Below are positions 41,675-55,200 of a stretch of 64,000 bases of DNA, piece after piece. Positions within the stretch are counted from its first letter, which is position 1, and each line of letters begins with the position of its first letter. The position numbers were made by a program, and so were the translations under genes. Source of the DNA: Bifiguratus adelaidae (taxonomy: Eukaryota > Mucoromycota > Endogonomycetes > Endogonales); the NCBI GenBank assembly GCA_002261195.1, contig MVBO01000010.1:124001-188000 (forward strand), in the 5' to 3' direction. Under the pieces are notes generated by a model. The model was not told where the DNA came from. It did no database searches and saw nothing but the letters and a program-made list of their open reading frames with translations.

Positions 41675-43508
41675 ATGACACACAAGTATTCGTGGTATGT
41701 CTATTGGGTCAGTGCTCTCACCACCCTTGGTGGCTTCATGTAAGTACCATAGCATCTCCGTGATATCTTATTAATGGCCGTGCTAGGTTCGGTTTTGACA
41801 CCGGTATCATCTCTGGTGTGATTACTATGACACCATTCATGAAGTGTAGGTCATTGCATTCGTCGTATCAATTGTCGCTCATTGCATTATAGTCTACGGA
41901 ATCGCACCCAATGACACAAACCTTTCCGGAAACATCGCCTCCATTCTACAGTACGTGTCACGTTGTTCCGGGAATAACCCCCGTGCGAATGTTTAGAACT
42001 AATCTGGATGTATGACAGACTCGGTGGTCTTGTAGGCGCTCTTACACAACCTTTTTTCAATGATCGCTTCGGTCGAAAGTGGACTATTCTATATGGATCT
42101 CTCATCTTTATTATCGGTGTCATATTGCAATCCGCCGCTGTAAATGTAAGTGTTGCAAGGCCTCACAGATATCGTGCCTTTGGTGCTCATGTGAACATTC
42201 CATTAGATTGCTATGTTGTTCGTTGGACGTTGTATTGGCGGTTATGCTTTGGCCACCATTGCCGTGGCTGTCCAAATGTACAACGCCGAGGTCTCGCCCA
42301 AGGAAGTCCGCGGTAAAGTCGTTGGCATTCAACAAGTCATGGCGGCTTTCGGTATCGCCGTTGCCTACTGGATGAATTACGCCATGAATTTGACATTCGT
42401 AACGTGGGGTAGCCGAGCTTGTTACATTCTGCCGTTCGCACTTCAAGCCGTTCCAACAGTCATGCTGGCTATTGGCATCGTCTTTGTGCCCAAGTCACCA
42501 CGTTGGTTGGCCACAAAAGGTCGATGGGAAGAAGCAGCAATATCGCTCTCAAAGTTTCGCCAAGTGCCACCAGATGATCCGCTTGTTCAACGAGAGCTTA
42601 ACGAGATTCGCGTGTTCATGGAGGAGACACAAGCCAAGGGAACGTGGCGTGAGGTGTTTAGCGCTCAAAATGTACCGCGATTGATGGTCGGTCTGCCGTT
42701 CATCCTCTTCCAGCAATTTACTGGTCAAAACATGATCTTCTACTTTGCTCCCACCGTTTTCAAATCGGCCGGTTTAACCACGAGTTACGGTTTGCTTGCC
42801 ACCGGCGTCGTCGGTCTCGTCAAATTGTTCTCCTCCTGCATTGGTATCTTTTTGCCAGATCGCTTCGGCCGTCGACCTATCATGCTCTCCGGAACCGCCA
42901 TCATGGTCGTTGCGTTCTTATATATGGGTATTTACGCTCGCGTTGCTCCTGGTGCACCACTCAACGCCGCTACCTGGGTGTGGATCGTCATGGTCTTTGT
43001 CTTCATGTTTGGATACGCCTACTCGTGGGGTGTCATTCACTACGTCCTTCCCTCCGAAATCTTCCCCAACGCGATCCGTGCAAAATGCCAGCTCTTGTCC
43101 GCCTCCATTGATTGGACCTTCCAATTCGTCTCTATCCGCATCACACCCAACACATTGGCCGCCCTCGGCGCAAACACATACATCGTCTGGGGCTGCTTCA
43201 ACATCTTCTTTATGCTATGGATCTACTTCTTCGTACCCGAAACAGCCCGTCGCAGTTTGGAACAAATCGACGAAGCCTTCAAACAGTCCCGCACGATCGG
43301 AAGCTGGCTTATCAAGAGCCATCCCAAGACAGCTGAAGCCGACAGGGAATACGATTTGGCTGCTGACCGAGCGGTGGAGGATCGTGAGTTTGGCAAAGAT
43401 AGTACGCCTAGTTCCGAGGAGGAAGCCAAGATGTCTGTGGAACAGAGAGAGGTTTCGGACCGGAAAGACGTGGAGGGAACAGATTATTACCGTAACCCCG
43501 CTGTATAA
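41675..43508 (+). CDS. MFS sugar transporter (sugar porter family)
   Basis: Proton-coupled or facilitative hexose-type transporter of the plasma membrane, with 12 membrane helices. Five exons: 41675..41739, 41787..41845, 41893..41950, 42019..42145, 42207..43508 (536 residues). Family motifs: LGGFMFGFDTGIISGVI in helix 1, NDRFGRKWTILYG (loop 2-3), VGRCIGGYALATIAVAVQMY, AEVSPKEVRGKVVG (PESPR-like), FVPKSPRWLATKGR, QFTGQNMIFYFAP (helix 7), PDRFGRRPIMLSG and FVPETARRSLEQID. Its C-terminal tail is hydrophilic and acidic. The small exons at the 5' end are typical of fungal members. Likely glucose-repressed, from the boxes upstream. The substrate cannot be named from sequence. Confidence 0.92.
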
Positions 43509-43726
43509 TGTCATTTTTAACCTATTATAATTGTAAATGTTGCTTGAAACAACCTATTCACCCATGTATGACACTTGTTGACTCTTATGAACCGTCCAAC
43601 CTGGCATACCCAACCTTGATCATGAAAAACGCGCTTTGTTTCTATGATACCATTCTACATGTCCATGCGGAACTTGATATACAATTGCTATCCATAGTCG
43701 TACACTGTAAATACGCGCGAGTCACT

Positions 43727-45599
<1,873 letters not shown>

Positions 45600-45791
45600 A
45601 TGAGTGTTCTATCTCTACCAGGCATATGCACCCACTTACAGAACGTCATGACGGATAAGCCCACAGAGAGAGCGCGAAGGCAGAGAGAGACGAAAGAGTC
45701 ACAAGGAAAGGCTAAAAGGCAAATTTGGGATCCGGGGAATGTTTGCTGTAGTGCAATCGATAGCCTTACAAGCAATTTATATGAAAGTGAC

Positions 45792-45807
45792 GAGAGAGAG
45801 AGAGAGA
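45792..45807. repeat. (GA)8 microsatellite
   Basis: Eight perfect GA units; about 190 nt upstream of the phosphofructokinase-2 start. Such runs are common in fungal promoters and mutate in length. Confidence 0.85.
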
Positions 45808-46004
45808 TACTCACATCATCGACAGAGTATAGAGTGAGGGTTGGTGTTTACATGTGAGGGATGACCCTGTTTTTTACTAGGCGCTGGGGCACGCGCATCT
45901 AAGAACCACACCATTGGATAGAATTGCCATAAACAGGTCTTTTTTGCGAACAATGGCATCACAGCCAAGGGATGTGAGACCTGGTTATGTCAGATTGCGT
46001 ACGT

Positions 46005-46040
46005 ATAAGTATATAATATATATATATATGTATATATGTA
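46005..46040. repeat. (TA)n-rich microsatellite
   Basis: An imperfect TA run with ATG/GTA interruptions. It may be variable in length between isolates. Confidence 0.75.
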
Positions 46041-46345
46041 GGCTGTCTGCTCTATCCCACCACGTCTCGTGGCTGATTATTTCGGAGAAGACCCGCTCAA
46101 GGAAGGACGACTGTCGGAAGAGAATGCGCACCAGACGACTTCGGTGAACAAGTCTCCATTCGACAAGCACTCCGTAAAAAGCAATGAAGCAGCAGAATGA
46201 GTTACCGAAAGATGTCTTGACGTCAAAGCAAGCCAAGGACGTAGCTGTCGCCGAAAACGGTGAGCAGCTGCTGGACAAGATGGATGCGAAAGGCCGCCCA
46301 CATGTATAGGCTTGTCCAATGTATATATTGGCACGTTGATTTGCT

Positions 46346-46842
46346 TCATGGAATAAAAAGCACAAGAGATTGGGATGGTTGAGGAGCTCGGAAAAAGGGC
46401 CATTTTTCCAGGGTTGCCGATTGCGTTCCAGCGTTCGGCAAACTCGCTTTATTCGGTTGGCTTCGGTCCACTGCCAAACACGCCGCAGCAACGGTTAGAG
46501 TTGTAGACATCCCAACTGGCATCCGGACAACAACCTTTAGCACATTTGCCCAAGTCGGTATCGTCGCCAGGCCATTGAAATAGTAAATGTGGTTGCCGGA
46601 TGTGTTGTCGCAATACCATCCTAAATAATGGCCGGCTGTGTTGTTGATGTTATTGGCACCGCCCAGACACACGTCGCCACCACTCGCTTGCTCCACGCAT
46701 TGTCCGGAGGCACAGGGACCGAGTCACTTGTAGCCGCCATTGTTGGGAAGACACTCAACTAGGAATTTGCGCAATTGGCTAATCGGTATCTGTGAGTCCT
46801 GCCAGCGCAAGGATGAGGACGTAGTATTTAACTTCCATGTGT
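46346..46842 (-). pseudogene. Relic of a small secreted Cys-containing protein
   Basis: On the minus strand a signal-peptide-like start (MEVKYYVLILALAGL, ATG near 46840) is followed in another frame by CLPNNGGYK, GPCASGQCVEQASGGDVCLG, AGHYLGWYCDNTSG and a hydrophobic part (TLTVAAACLAVDR). The Cys spacing and the leader suggest a small extracellular protein, but the frame is interrupted and I could not find introns that restore one product. Function unknown. It lies next to another decayed secreted-protein gene. Confidence 0.4.
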
Positions 46843-46949
46843 TGCCAAATCATTGAGAACAGAAGTAATCACCATCCGGTGGACATTGGATGTTCAATCC
46901 CAGGCATCCTTCGTTTATACTGTTGTGAGCCATCATATCACAGGGCAAC

Positions 46950-48862
46950 TGACATCGCGGCATCAGTCACATGCTGTATCCGTTTGGATAAGGGAGTGTG
47001 GTGGGAGTATCCTTTCGAGGCTTCTTAAGGGAGACCACCGAATCAAAGGGTGCAGCTCTGAAATCAGGCAGGGGTTCAGGAATATCAATTAAAGGAGCAC
47101 TGGCGAGCGGTCATGAGCCACTGAGACATTGATACACATACCAGACATCACGCTTCGTCAAAAAAGGAAGAATAAACACCCTGACCAAGGTGGCGGACAT
47201 GGAAGACTAGAAAGCCAAGAAATCGTTAGGTTATCGGAGACATCACGGATCGTGGACTCGTCTTACACGTTCGTATTGACTGTCGGGAAACGGACCGTTC
47301 ACGGGTTGATGAACCATCCACATCACCGTTTCGAATCCATGTGTAAGATGGCAATGGTTGGAACCCGCACACCCGAACGCGTAAAGTTGAATACTAGATT
47401 TCCGGTGTAATTGATGCCGTCCGGTTTATGGCAAATAATGAATATTTGATGGCGCGAGGCAACGTGGGGTCACCACGTCGTGTCTACATTACCAGTACAT
47501 ACATGGGAGGAACCACATGGTCCCAGATGCCGCCATGCTCATCATACTGAGAAATACGAGTCATGTTAGTCTCGCATCAGACCCACATGATCCCATTTCG
47601 CTTACCGTAATCAAGAACAGCAGCTCTTCCCACTGTGGGAAGCTACGCAGAGTCTCATAGGTTTGCTTGATCAATATCTCGACTTGGCGAACGTCCACGG
47701 GACCAGGGTGCTAGGTGAGGTGAGCAGCTGCTTGCAAGGACTGAACAATACAATGCTTTACCTCGTCCGTCTCATATGCGGAAGAATACAAACCCGGATC
47801 CAAGTAGACAAATTGCGGGAGATTGCCATTCTGTAAGCAACTGTGTGTAAGGAGATAAAGAACGAGTCCGAGCCTGTTGCTCACCTTTGCATCCCTCAAA
47901 TTGGTCCATACCAAATGTGCGATCGGCTTGCGCATTGGGTTACTGATAGAATTTAGTAGACGAAATGATTAGCCTGTCATGATAGACTCGCCATGACACG
48001 TTGTGCTCGATCATATTTTCATGGGTTGTCTTGAAGGTATAGCATCCTACATGTCCGCGCAAACGATGAGGACAGCATCAACGAGCATTTATTTGCTTAC
48101 CTTTTGGAGCGGTACCATTGGTAAAACCGCGCCAGATGTAGCGGCATGAAGGAAGTTACGATGAGGGTTTGTAGGTCCTGGATCAGAACAGAACCAGCGA
48201 TCAAATACGGCGAATTCCTCGGCCAGAGCCCAAAGACATGGAAGATCCTGGTCGTCCCACAAATCCATGACGGGACCAGCACGCTCCGGTGTGGCTGGGA
48301 GACCATCGGCAGCAAGGTAATGCATGTAGTTGTGTACGAAACCATCCATAGTGGCTGTATCGTTGGGCATGGGCAATTGTCCAAAGGGAAGATCCCAAAT
48401 CTGCTGCGTGACATTCGTCCACATTGTGCCCTGAAATTTCAGGCCATGCATGCTCTCGGTCAGTCGCGTGTGGCAAGCTGCCATGTGTGGCAGAGCACTT
48501 ACCGATATCGGGATAGGTAACCGTTCCGTTTTAAGGACCAACGTAGATCTTTTGCGTACCCTTGAACGGATTGAACATTGACGGCAACGGGCCATCGATT
48601 TCTGGATTCTTTCGGTTGAGTAATCCGAGAAAGCTGTCTACATTTGTGGCATGACCTAGCGGTGCATGTTAACGATGGTTCTATTGGGCGATTTAGAAAG
48701 GCGTACCAAAACTACGATTCTCCATCATCAAGACATGGATTGTCTTAATTGGGAAATCGGACTTGTGCTTGTACTGGCTGGAAGTCGTTGGCAGAGTCAG
48801 GCTCCCCTGATGATTGTCAGCAACAGAAGAAGCAAGAATCCAAGCGATCGCCGAGTTGCCAT
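46950..48862 (-). pseudogene. Decayed phosphoesterase (PF04185, acid phosphatase/phospholipase C-like)
   Basis: Fragments in correct order on the minus strand. They include a signal peptide (MATRRSLGFLLLLLLTIIRGA, ATG at 48862), IKTIHVLMMENRSFGH near 48720, NPEIDGPLPSMFNPFKGT near 48590, WALAEEFAVFDRWF, GPTNPHRNFLHAATSG near 48150 and NGNLPQFVYLDPGL near 47810. YDEHGGIWDHVVPPM (47550), HQPVNGPFPDSQYER (47290) and MSATLVRVFILPFLTKRD (47170) follow. ENRSF, the PGPTxPxR block and YDEHGG are hallmark parts of the family, whose members dephosphorylate or cleave phospholipids and other phosphoesters outside the cell. Several frame breaks and stops between exons argue that the gene no longer makes a full protein. 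Base errors in the assembly are the alternative. Confidence 0.65.
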
Positions 48863-49922
48863 GCCGAGTTCGTTGAGAGACGCGGCGTATCGCGTATCTT
48901 TTACAATGTTTAAGCAGCGTGTGAGGTACGAAAGAGGTAAAGTCCATATCCATTCACCCGCGAATCAGCACAGAGCTACTCTGCAGGTCGGGTACACGTG
49001 GAAAATAAGGGTGGTTAGGCACCGATCTGTGCAGTGCAACTGCGAAGTCTGCCGCTTCGCCTTTACCACCAAGGATCGTCTCCATACACGTGATGACTGA
49101 CGGCAATGGTTTCCGTGTTGTCAAAGCCTGATCACCACCATATCCGAAATTGAAGGGGATCATCATTTAAAGCCGGAAATTCGTCCACGCTTGACGGATC
49201 CACAAGGCTTTGCAGCACACTCCGAATCATCAACAGTCGAAATAATCATCATACACAAGCATGCTAGAGCGCTACTAGTGAGAGATGGGGACACCTGTGT
49301 GCGGGCCAAACAGTTGCGTCGACCAGGACGGAGGATACAGACCTAGCACGTGCCAATGACGAATACTTCCGATCGGATCTCCGTGCGAATATTGCGTCTT
49401 ATTCAAAAGGGTAATGACACGTTACACGAAAATCGGCAAGCCATTGTTCTTTTCTGAACCCCATAATTTCGAATCAAAACATGATGCTCGCGGTCTCGTT
49501 GCACCCAATGAAATTCCGTGAGTCAAGGGACCAATGAAAGGTCAGACCCGAAAAAAGGATGGTCCCTTCCCTTGGGATCGACGGCTAAACTTCAAAGTCG
49601 CCCCCTGGATATGAAATCGTTGCTGAAAGCATCATGGCTAGATGCCTATATATAGAACAATGCAGTCGGAATCACATCGCATTTGGTATATGGATGCTTA
49701 TTCCAGTATTGCTGCATTTGATAAAAAGGAGAATGGCTTCGCAAGGCGCGTCCTCTGAATATGTTTGTTCGTTTGCGTTGGAGCGGACAATCTTTGGATC
49801 CATGTGTCCATGCTTGGCGTGATCTTGGTATATGCATTCTCCTTTTGTCTTGCACTTCAATTCATCTGAACTATACTGCCTCCGGTAGACCTCCCTCCAC
49901 AGCATTATTGACGCTTTCTATC
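48863..49922. other. 1.06 kb intergenic region
   Basis: Divergent promoter space between the decayed phosphoesterase and the Sel1-repeat gene. A TATATAT element occurs near 49648-49654. Open frames here are short and featureless. Confidence 0.4.
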
Positions 49923-51451
49923 ATGATTACTCTGGACTACAAACAACAAGTTGAATATCTCTTAAGAGAGGCAAAAAACTTCAAATTGGAGTTCAATTTC
50001 GCAAGCTTGCGCATGGAGGACTCACAGCATCTGCCGACCGACTCTGCCACATGTTCTGACGCCAGTCAATCATTACCCTCACCTACGCCATCGCTCGCAT
50101 TCTCGCCTTTCGATAGCTTCAACTCAAATGTTAGCACGCTGGTAGGCACCAATGTCAGCAATGGGTCCTCAAGCGAGAAGCTACCGTCATCGCCTTCGCT
50201 TATCGACCTCAAGGAGAGGTTGAAGCAATGTAGAAAAGGTGTCAACCCTGCGGATAATCCGATCCTGCAACATAATTTTGCCACATATCTATTGGAAACG
50301 GCAGCCAATTTGGCAGTAGATACTGAGCAAGATACGGCAAACATTAAAAGTCAACAAAGTCTATCTATCCGTATCGGCAATAGCCCTCAGCAACTGCACT
50401 CTGATCCAATGCAACGTCACGCTGAGCCAGGTACAGAGTCCCTCTCTCGCTCGGCGCTCATCGAAGAAGGCGAACGAATATTACGCACGCTAGCGAGCAA
50501 AGGTTATCCGGAACCGCAATACTATCTGGCGAATGCATATGCTTCCGGCTTGATCAATGTTGAATCCAAGGCCGACTTTGTCAAAGCTTTTCCTCTGTAC
50601 GTGCAAGCGAGTAAGAAGGGCCATGTGGATGCCGCGTATCGTACTGCTTGTTGCTATGAGAACGGATTAGGCGCCAAATGCGATCCAAGGCGGGCTGCGA
50701 CCTTTTATCGGTAGGCGTGCAAAGGGCAATCCCAGACGTTCAGCTGATGATTTTATCTAGTAAAGCCGCGAGTGCTGGCCACGTGGGGGCCATGTACCGT
50801 CTGGGACGCGCGTTACTCGTTGGCGAATTGTCACTACGACAGAGTACGCGCAACGCCGTAAATTGGCTCCAACGATCTGCCGAAGCCGCAAACTTGGAAT
50901 ACCCGCAAGCGCTGCATGAATTGGCGCTTCTCTACGAACATGGAATGGACAATGTCGTGTTTGAGGATCCATCTTATAGCCTTGCGCTCTACTTGCAAGC
51001 GACAAACCTTGAATACGCACCTTCCGCCTATAGGCTTGGTGAGATATATGAGCGAGCAGAGCTCAATGTCGTACGCGACCCCAGCACGTCTATCGACTTT
51101 TACTCTCAAGCGGCTCGGTTGGGCCATAGAGACGCCGCGTACGCCATTGTGCGGTGGTATCTCGCAGGATATGCTGGAGAACTAACTCAAACGGATATGG
51201 ATGCGTATTACTGGGTCTTGCAAGCGGCTAAAAAGCAAATGCCGGAAGCACAATATACCCTAGGTCACTTTTTGGAACACGGTATAGGCGTGTCAGCTGA
51301 CAGGGCAGCGGCTGAGATCTGGTACAAAGCTGCGTTTCACAAAGGTGAGCGTCGGGCTCTTCAACGCGATGCCATCCAGGTCAAAGCCAAGAGAAATCAG
51401 GATCGCGACAAGAAGTATGTGAACCGGAAGCCAGTCGCAAGATCCGAGTAA
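49923..51451 (+). CDS. Sel1-repeat protein, Chs4/Skt5-like
   Basis: Sel1 repeats are protein-binding helical hairpins; fungal Chs4/Skt5 use them to activate and localise chitin synthase. Two exons: 49923..50710 and 50761..51451 (492 residues). The N-terminal third is Ser/Thr-rich. From residue ~170 run about seven repeats, for example KGYPEPQYYLANAYASGL, KKGHVDAAYRTACCYENGLG, SAGHVGAMYRLGRALLVGEL, LGHRDAAYAIVRWYLAGYAG and QMPEAQYTLGHFLEHGIGV. The C-terminus is basic (KKYVNRKPVARSE) and lacks the CAAX farnesylation box of yeast Skt5, so membrane attachment would differ. The start could also be at 50013 (MEDSQHL). The exact chitin-synthase role is an inference. Confidence 0.82.
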
Positions 51452-51648
51452 GAATATATAGGTATATAAAGGAACGTTATGTCAACAAAATGTCTTCTAG
51501 GTATTATTGGATTGTATGATACAACACTGAAATGTACAATGCAGTAACGCAAGCCATCATGGCTTCTGGCTGGACACAAAACAATGAATTTACATTGTGA
51601 TTGAAAGCATATCATATTGGCTGTTTGGAAGTTTGACGGCTTAGCCAA

Positions 51649-52227
51649 CTATCCATTCGACTCATAGAAGAGTGCAAATGTTGCAAAATTTCGTGGAACG
51701 GCATGATCACGGATGGCCTCTGCGCAAAGAAAACATAGTAGTAGTCTAAGAGGATCAATATTCATTCGCGTGTGATCGATCCCATAATCACCTAAAGGTG
51801 GATTCTTTTCGGCGAACACCTGCCCGATTGCGGCTTTTAGCCTCCGCTTTGCTCGATGCCGATAGATTGCATGTTTACTGATTGATTTTTTGCCTGTAAT
51901 TACCGCTATTTGATATGCAGGAGGTTTTGGAAGATCATCCATTCCCAGACCCACATCTGCAGCTTTTCGTGCATGCGCAGGTGATGCCGCAGCTATCGCG
52001 TTCTTTGAGACCTTGGTTGCATGAAGACGAAATGCGGGAGTATGATGCCAAAAATCGGCCTTCACCCTAAACAAGGCTTCTATAGTGTCACCTCTGAGGG
52101 CTTCCAACTAAGTCGACATCAGACCATGACCGTGCGCACCGTGATGTAACTGTTACCTTCGTTCGCTGTACAGACGTTTGGGAGAAATGAGCTTTTGAAA
52201 AGCTAAGTTGGACACTCTGACTGACAT
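51649..52227 (-). CDS. RnpA-like protein with mitochondrial-type leader
   Basis: Two exons: 52227..52157 and 52093..51649 (171 residues). The first 24 residues (MSVRVSNLAFQKLISPKR, then LYSER) are basic, hydroxylated and free of acidic residues except the last, like a mitochondrial presequence. The core reads YQIAVITGKKSISKHAIYRH followed by RAKRRLKAAIGQVF. This resembles the bacterial RNase P protein (RnpA), whose signature is ...SKKxxxxAVxRNRxKRRLRE with the RNR motif on the RNA-binding helix. A helical end (DPLRLLLCFLCAEAI) follows. In fungi mitochondrial RNase P protein is normally Rpm2, so the role is unsure. The exon-2 acceptor is fixed by phase. The start codon overlaps that of the divergent gamma-tubulin complex gene. 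Confidence 0.6.
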
Positions 52228-55200
52228 GTCTGGTCGAACGAACCCATCGGACGCTCCCAAACATCACACAGTGAGCGTCCGGAAAAGGCAATCGGTTCGT
52301 CGCGATCAAAGCTGACGCGAGAAACGCTCTTGGAGGAATGCTGGAAACGGTCGAAGCCCTTGTTCAGAGGCTCACGCAAGCAGATGGCAAGGCAAGCTGA
52401 TGAGAGGTTGAAACTAGCAAGTAGATTGACGGTCTTGCAGCCTTTGCCAATTGTCTTCAGTGAACAAGTACGCGAAGTAGTGTCCAAGCTCGGGACAAGC
52501 ACCTTTGTGGACGTGGATGAAACGCAGACGGAGGCGCGTGTCAAGGGGTAAGCATTGCAAACCAAGTTGCCATTTATTGAGTCAAGCGTATTGCAGCTTG
52601 ATTGAGAAATTTGCGATTCGCGGGGACAATGCTCGAAGTGAAGCTCTGGATCGAATATTCTCAAGACTAAAAGCCAACAACGAGGATGTCAAGGATATCA
52701 ATGACAGGCTATCACAGGTATAGGCTACTGTTTCTCCATCGAGGAAAAGTCGCTCACTGACATTTGCAGAGAAAGCACGTTGCGTCCGTTATTTCCCTGA
52801 TGCTTTCACTTTCGGAAAGTCCGCTCAACGCGCGCTTCGAAGCGACTACAAATGCCTCTCAGGATCATGCATCGGAGCTGACTTGGGAGGATATTGTGGG
52901 AAACGAGCCGCTTGTTGGATTTCATTGGCTACCTGTCAACTATGATGAGGGCGAGGATGAAACTTGGAGTGAGTCAGACGAAGAACAGCAACCGCCCGAG
53001 AAAAGCTCAAAGGTATGTCGCAATACTCTCTTGAGAAACTGGCTTAAAATGATGATCTAGAGGCCTGCATCTCCCAACATTATCAATATGCGGAAGGCAT
53101 CCCATCGCAAGATTGAGCAAGGGGTTTTGAAACACAAAACAAATCCACCAATTATCAGGCCTGAGGAAGCGTTAAAGAAACTCCAGTACTGGAATGAGAA
53201 ATATGAGCCCAGCACGGCAGGCAATGGTAACGTAGACTGAGCCAGTTGATCGCAGGGATCTTAATTGTCCGCTCGAATGTTAGATGGCTATCAGCGACAA
53301 GCAGAGATCACGGCGACATCGGCAAAGTATGTTGATGAGGTCGATGCAGTCAGGGATATCCTTTTCATGCTGCGGGGTTATCCAACAATGCTACTGTTTC
53401 ATCGGGGTAACAACATGAAGTTTGAACTGAACGTGAGCTAGCGCTTTAACAAACAATCAAATTTAAGGCTTCTTTACATACAGGGTGACATTGCTTTGCG
53501 ACACCTTGAACCAGCCGCTTTCCGGCATATTCTTGGCGAGTTCCTACGCTTAGGGAACATAGTACAAGATCTTCGTGGCTTCATTAGAAGGTAAGAGTTT
53601 ATGACCGCAACGAGACTCTATTTCAGAATACTAAGGACCTTTGTCATAGCGTCCAAAAATGTGATGTGACATCTGTCGGTCAAATAGCGCATATTTTCGT
53701 TCTGCAACTACAGTGTGTTTTGAGCGAATTCGAGGCAAAACTGGGAAGCAAAGAGTTGGAAATTAGGAAATTTCGAGATTTAGGTAAGGGTTGACCAAAA
53801 GTTCACGAGGCATTCCTGACAATGCGTCGTTCAGCTGATGACAAGATTGTAACGTTGATGTCTTTAAGACTATTTCTCGCATCTGATTTTGCCGTTTTGA
53901 ACGAATTACACCATTGCGCATTCAACTCCTCAGTTTCCGGTATGAGCTAGGTTTTGCTAGGTTTACTGACCATTTAACACATCATTACAGACAACATCGC
54001 AAACATCACCATAACACAACCTGCGCTGCTATCGACAGTAATTCTTGATATACTCTTTGAAGCTATAGAGTCAGCAGAGATGATTGGGCGAAAGGAAGTT
54101 TTTGTCTGTTTGCGGCAGATTTTCGAGGCATGCTTTGCACGCTACATGGAGCTTGTGGATTCCTTTCTTGAGGGTGGAGGCTGCGAGCTCGATGTGGCTG
54201 GTGAGCTCTTTGTTGAAAGGTGCGCGAACAAGACATTGTCGTTGGAAGCCTGCGGTATTGACACGATCTTGCAATAGGACCGAGATCTCTAGGACCCATG
54301 AAAGCTTCCTGAAGGAAGGGTATCGGTTACGTTCGGTAGCGCGCGATAGCACTAGTCAGAAAGTGTGTCCAAAACTTCTGCAGGACCTGGCGCCCGAGAT
54401 TTTTGCCATTGGTCGGTCCGTGCACTTCATTCTTCAGACCAAATCCAAAGAAGTAAGCAACCAAAGGTTTTCACGATATGCAGCTAACATTGAATTGCTC
54501 CATAGTCTTGCTTTGAGCAACCATCATTAAGTAGCAAAAAAGCGGGCTGGACATTGGTGGACATTGCAGACAGCGAACAAGCCGAGAAACAAACGACTTA
54601 TCCACAGCTGCCGGCTGTCGTCAGCTCCTTTCATAGCCCTGGATCAGATCAGCGAAAACCTTTCGACAACTGTTCGGCCGACAGAAAGAGTCTCTACAGT
54701 GTTCAAGTCCGCGAAAACCTTCGCAAGGTATTTGCTGTGCAATCCCAAAACCGGTCCCTTTACTTCAAACCACTCATGTTTAAAGAATGGCACCTGGAAG
54801 AGCACTTTGATGCAATCAGTGTCGTTTGTTTATTCCTGGGACCCGGGTTCATGCAAGATATCTACAAAACCCATGCCAAGGAGGTATTGACGAGACTAGT
54901 GTTGATATCGGAAAGGGAAGGCTAAATTATCCACAGATGGAGAACCTCAATGTTCACAGCGTGAATATCGAATTCCAAGATCCTTCACACATTGTATGGT
55001 GTCCTACGCTCAAGCAAATTCGCCTTCAAGCTGTTTCCGGGGATCAAAGCGCAACGAAGCCTCTCCTATGCCTGTATGTCGATCCTATTGTAGGTTGAAT
55101 CGGAGGTAGTGGTGCACCACTAACAGCCGAGTTTCTAGCTTCCATATCCTACAAATCTGATAATCAATACATCCGCCATCCAGAAGTACAATGATATATT

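Larger units (their letters stand above)
45600..46345. other. Intergenic region with microsatellites
   Basis: Upstream of the fructose-2,6-bisphosphate enzyme. It holds a (GA)8 run at 45792-45807 and a TA-rich microsatellite at about 46005-46040. No gene is supported. Confidence 0.5.

Noticed and set aside
42796-43530. 244-codon frame overlapping the sugar transporter
   Set aside because: Out-of-frame shadow of exon 5 of the transporter; low-complexity Ser/Pro composition.
54506-55089. Frame break in the gamma-tubulin complex gene
   Set aside because: A 53-nt GT-AG intron (54884-54936) restores phase and joins conserved parts, so the gene is intact.
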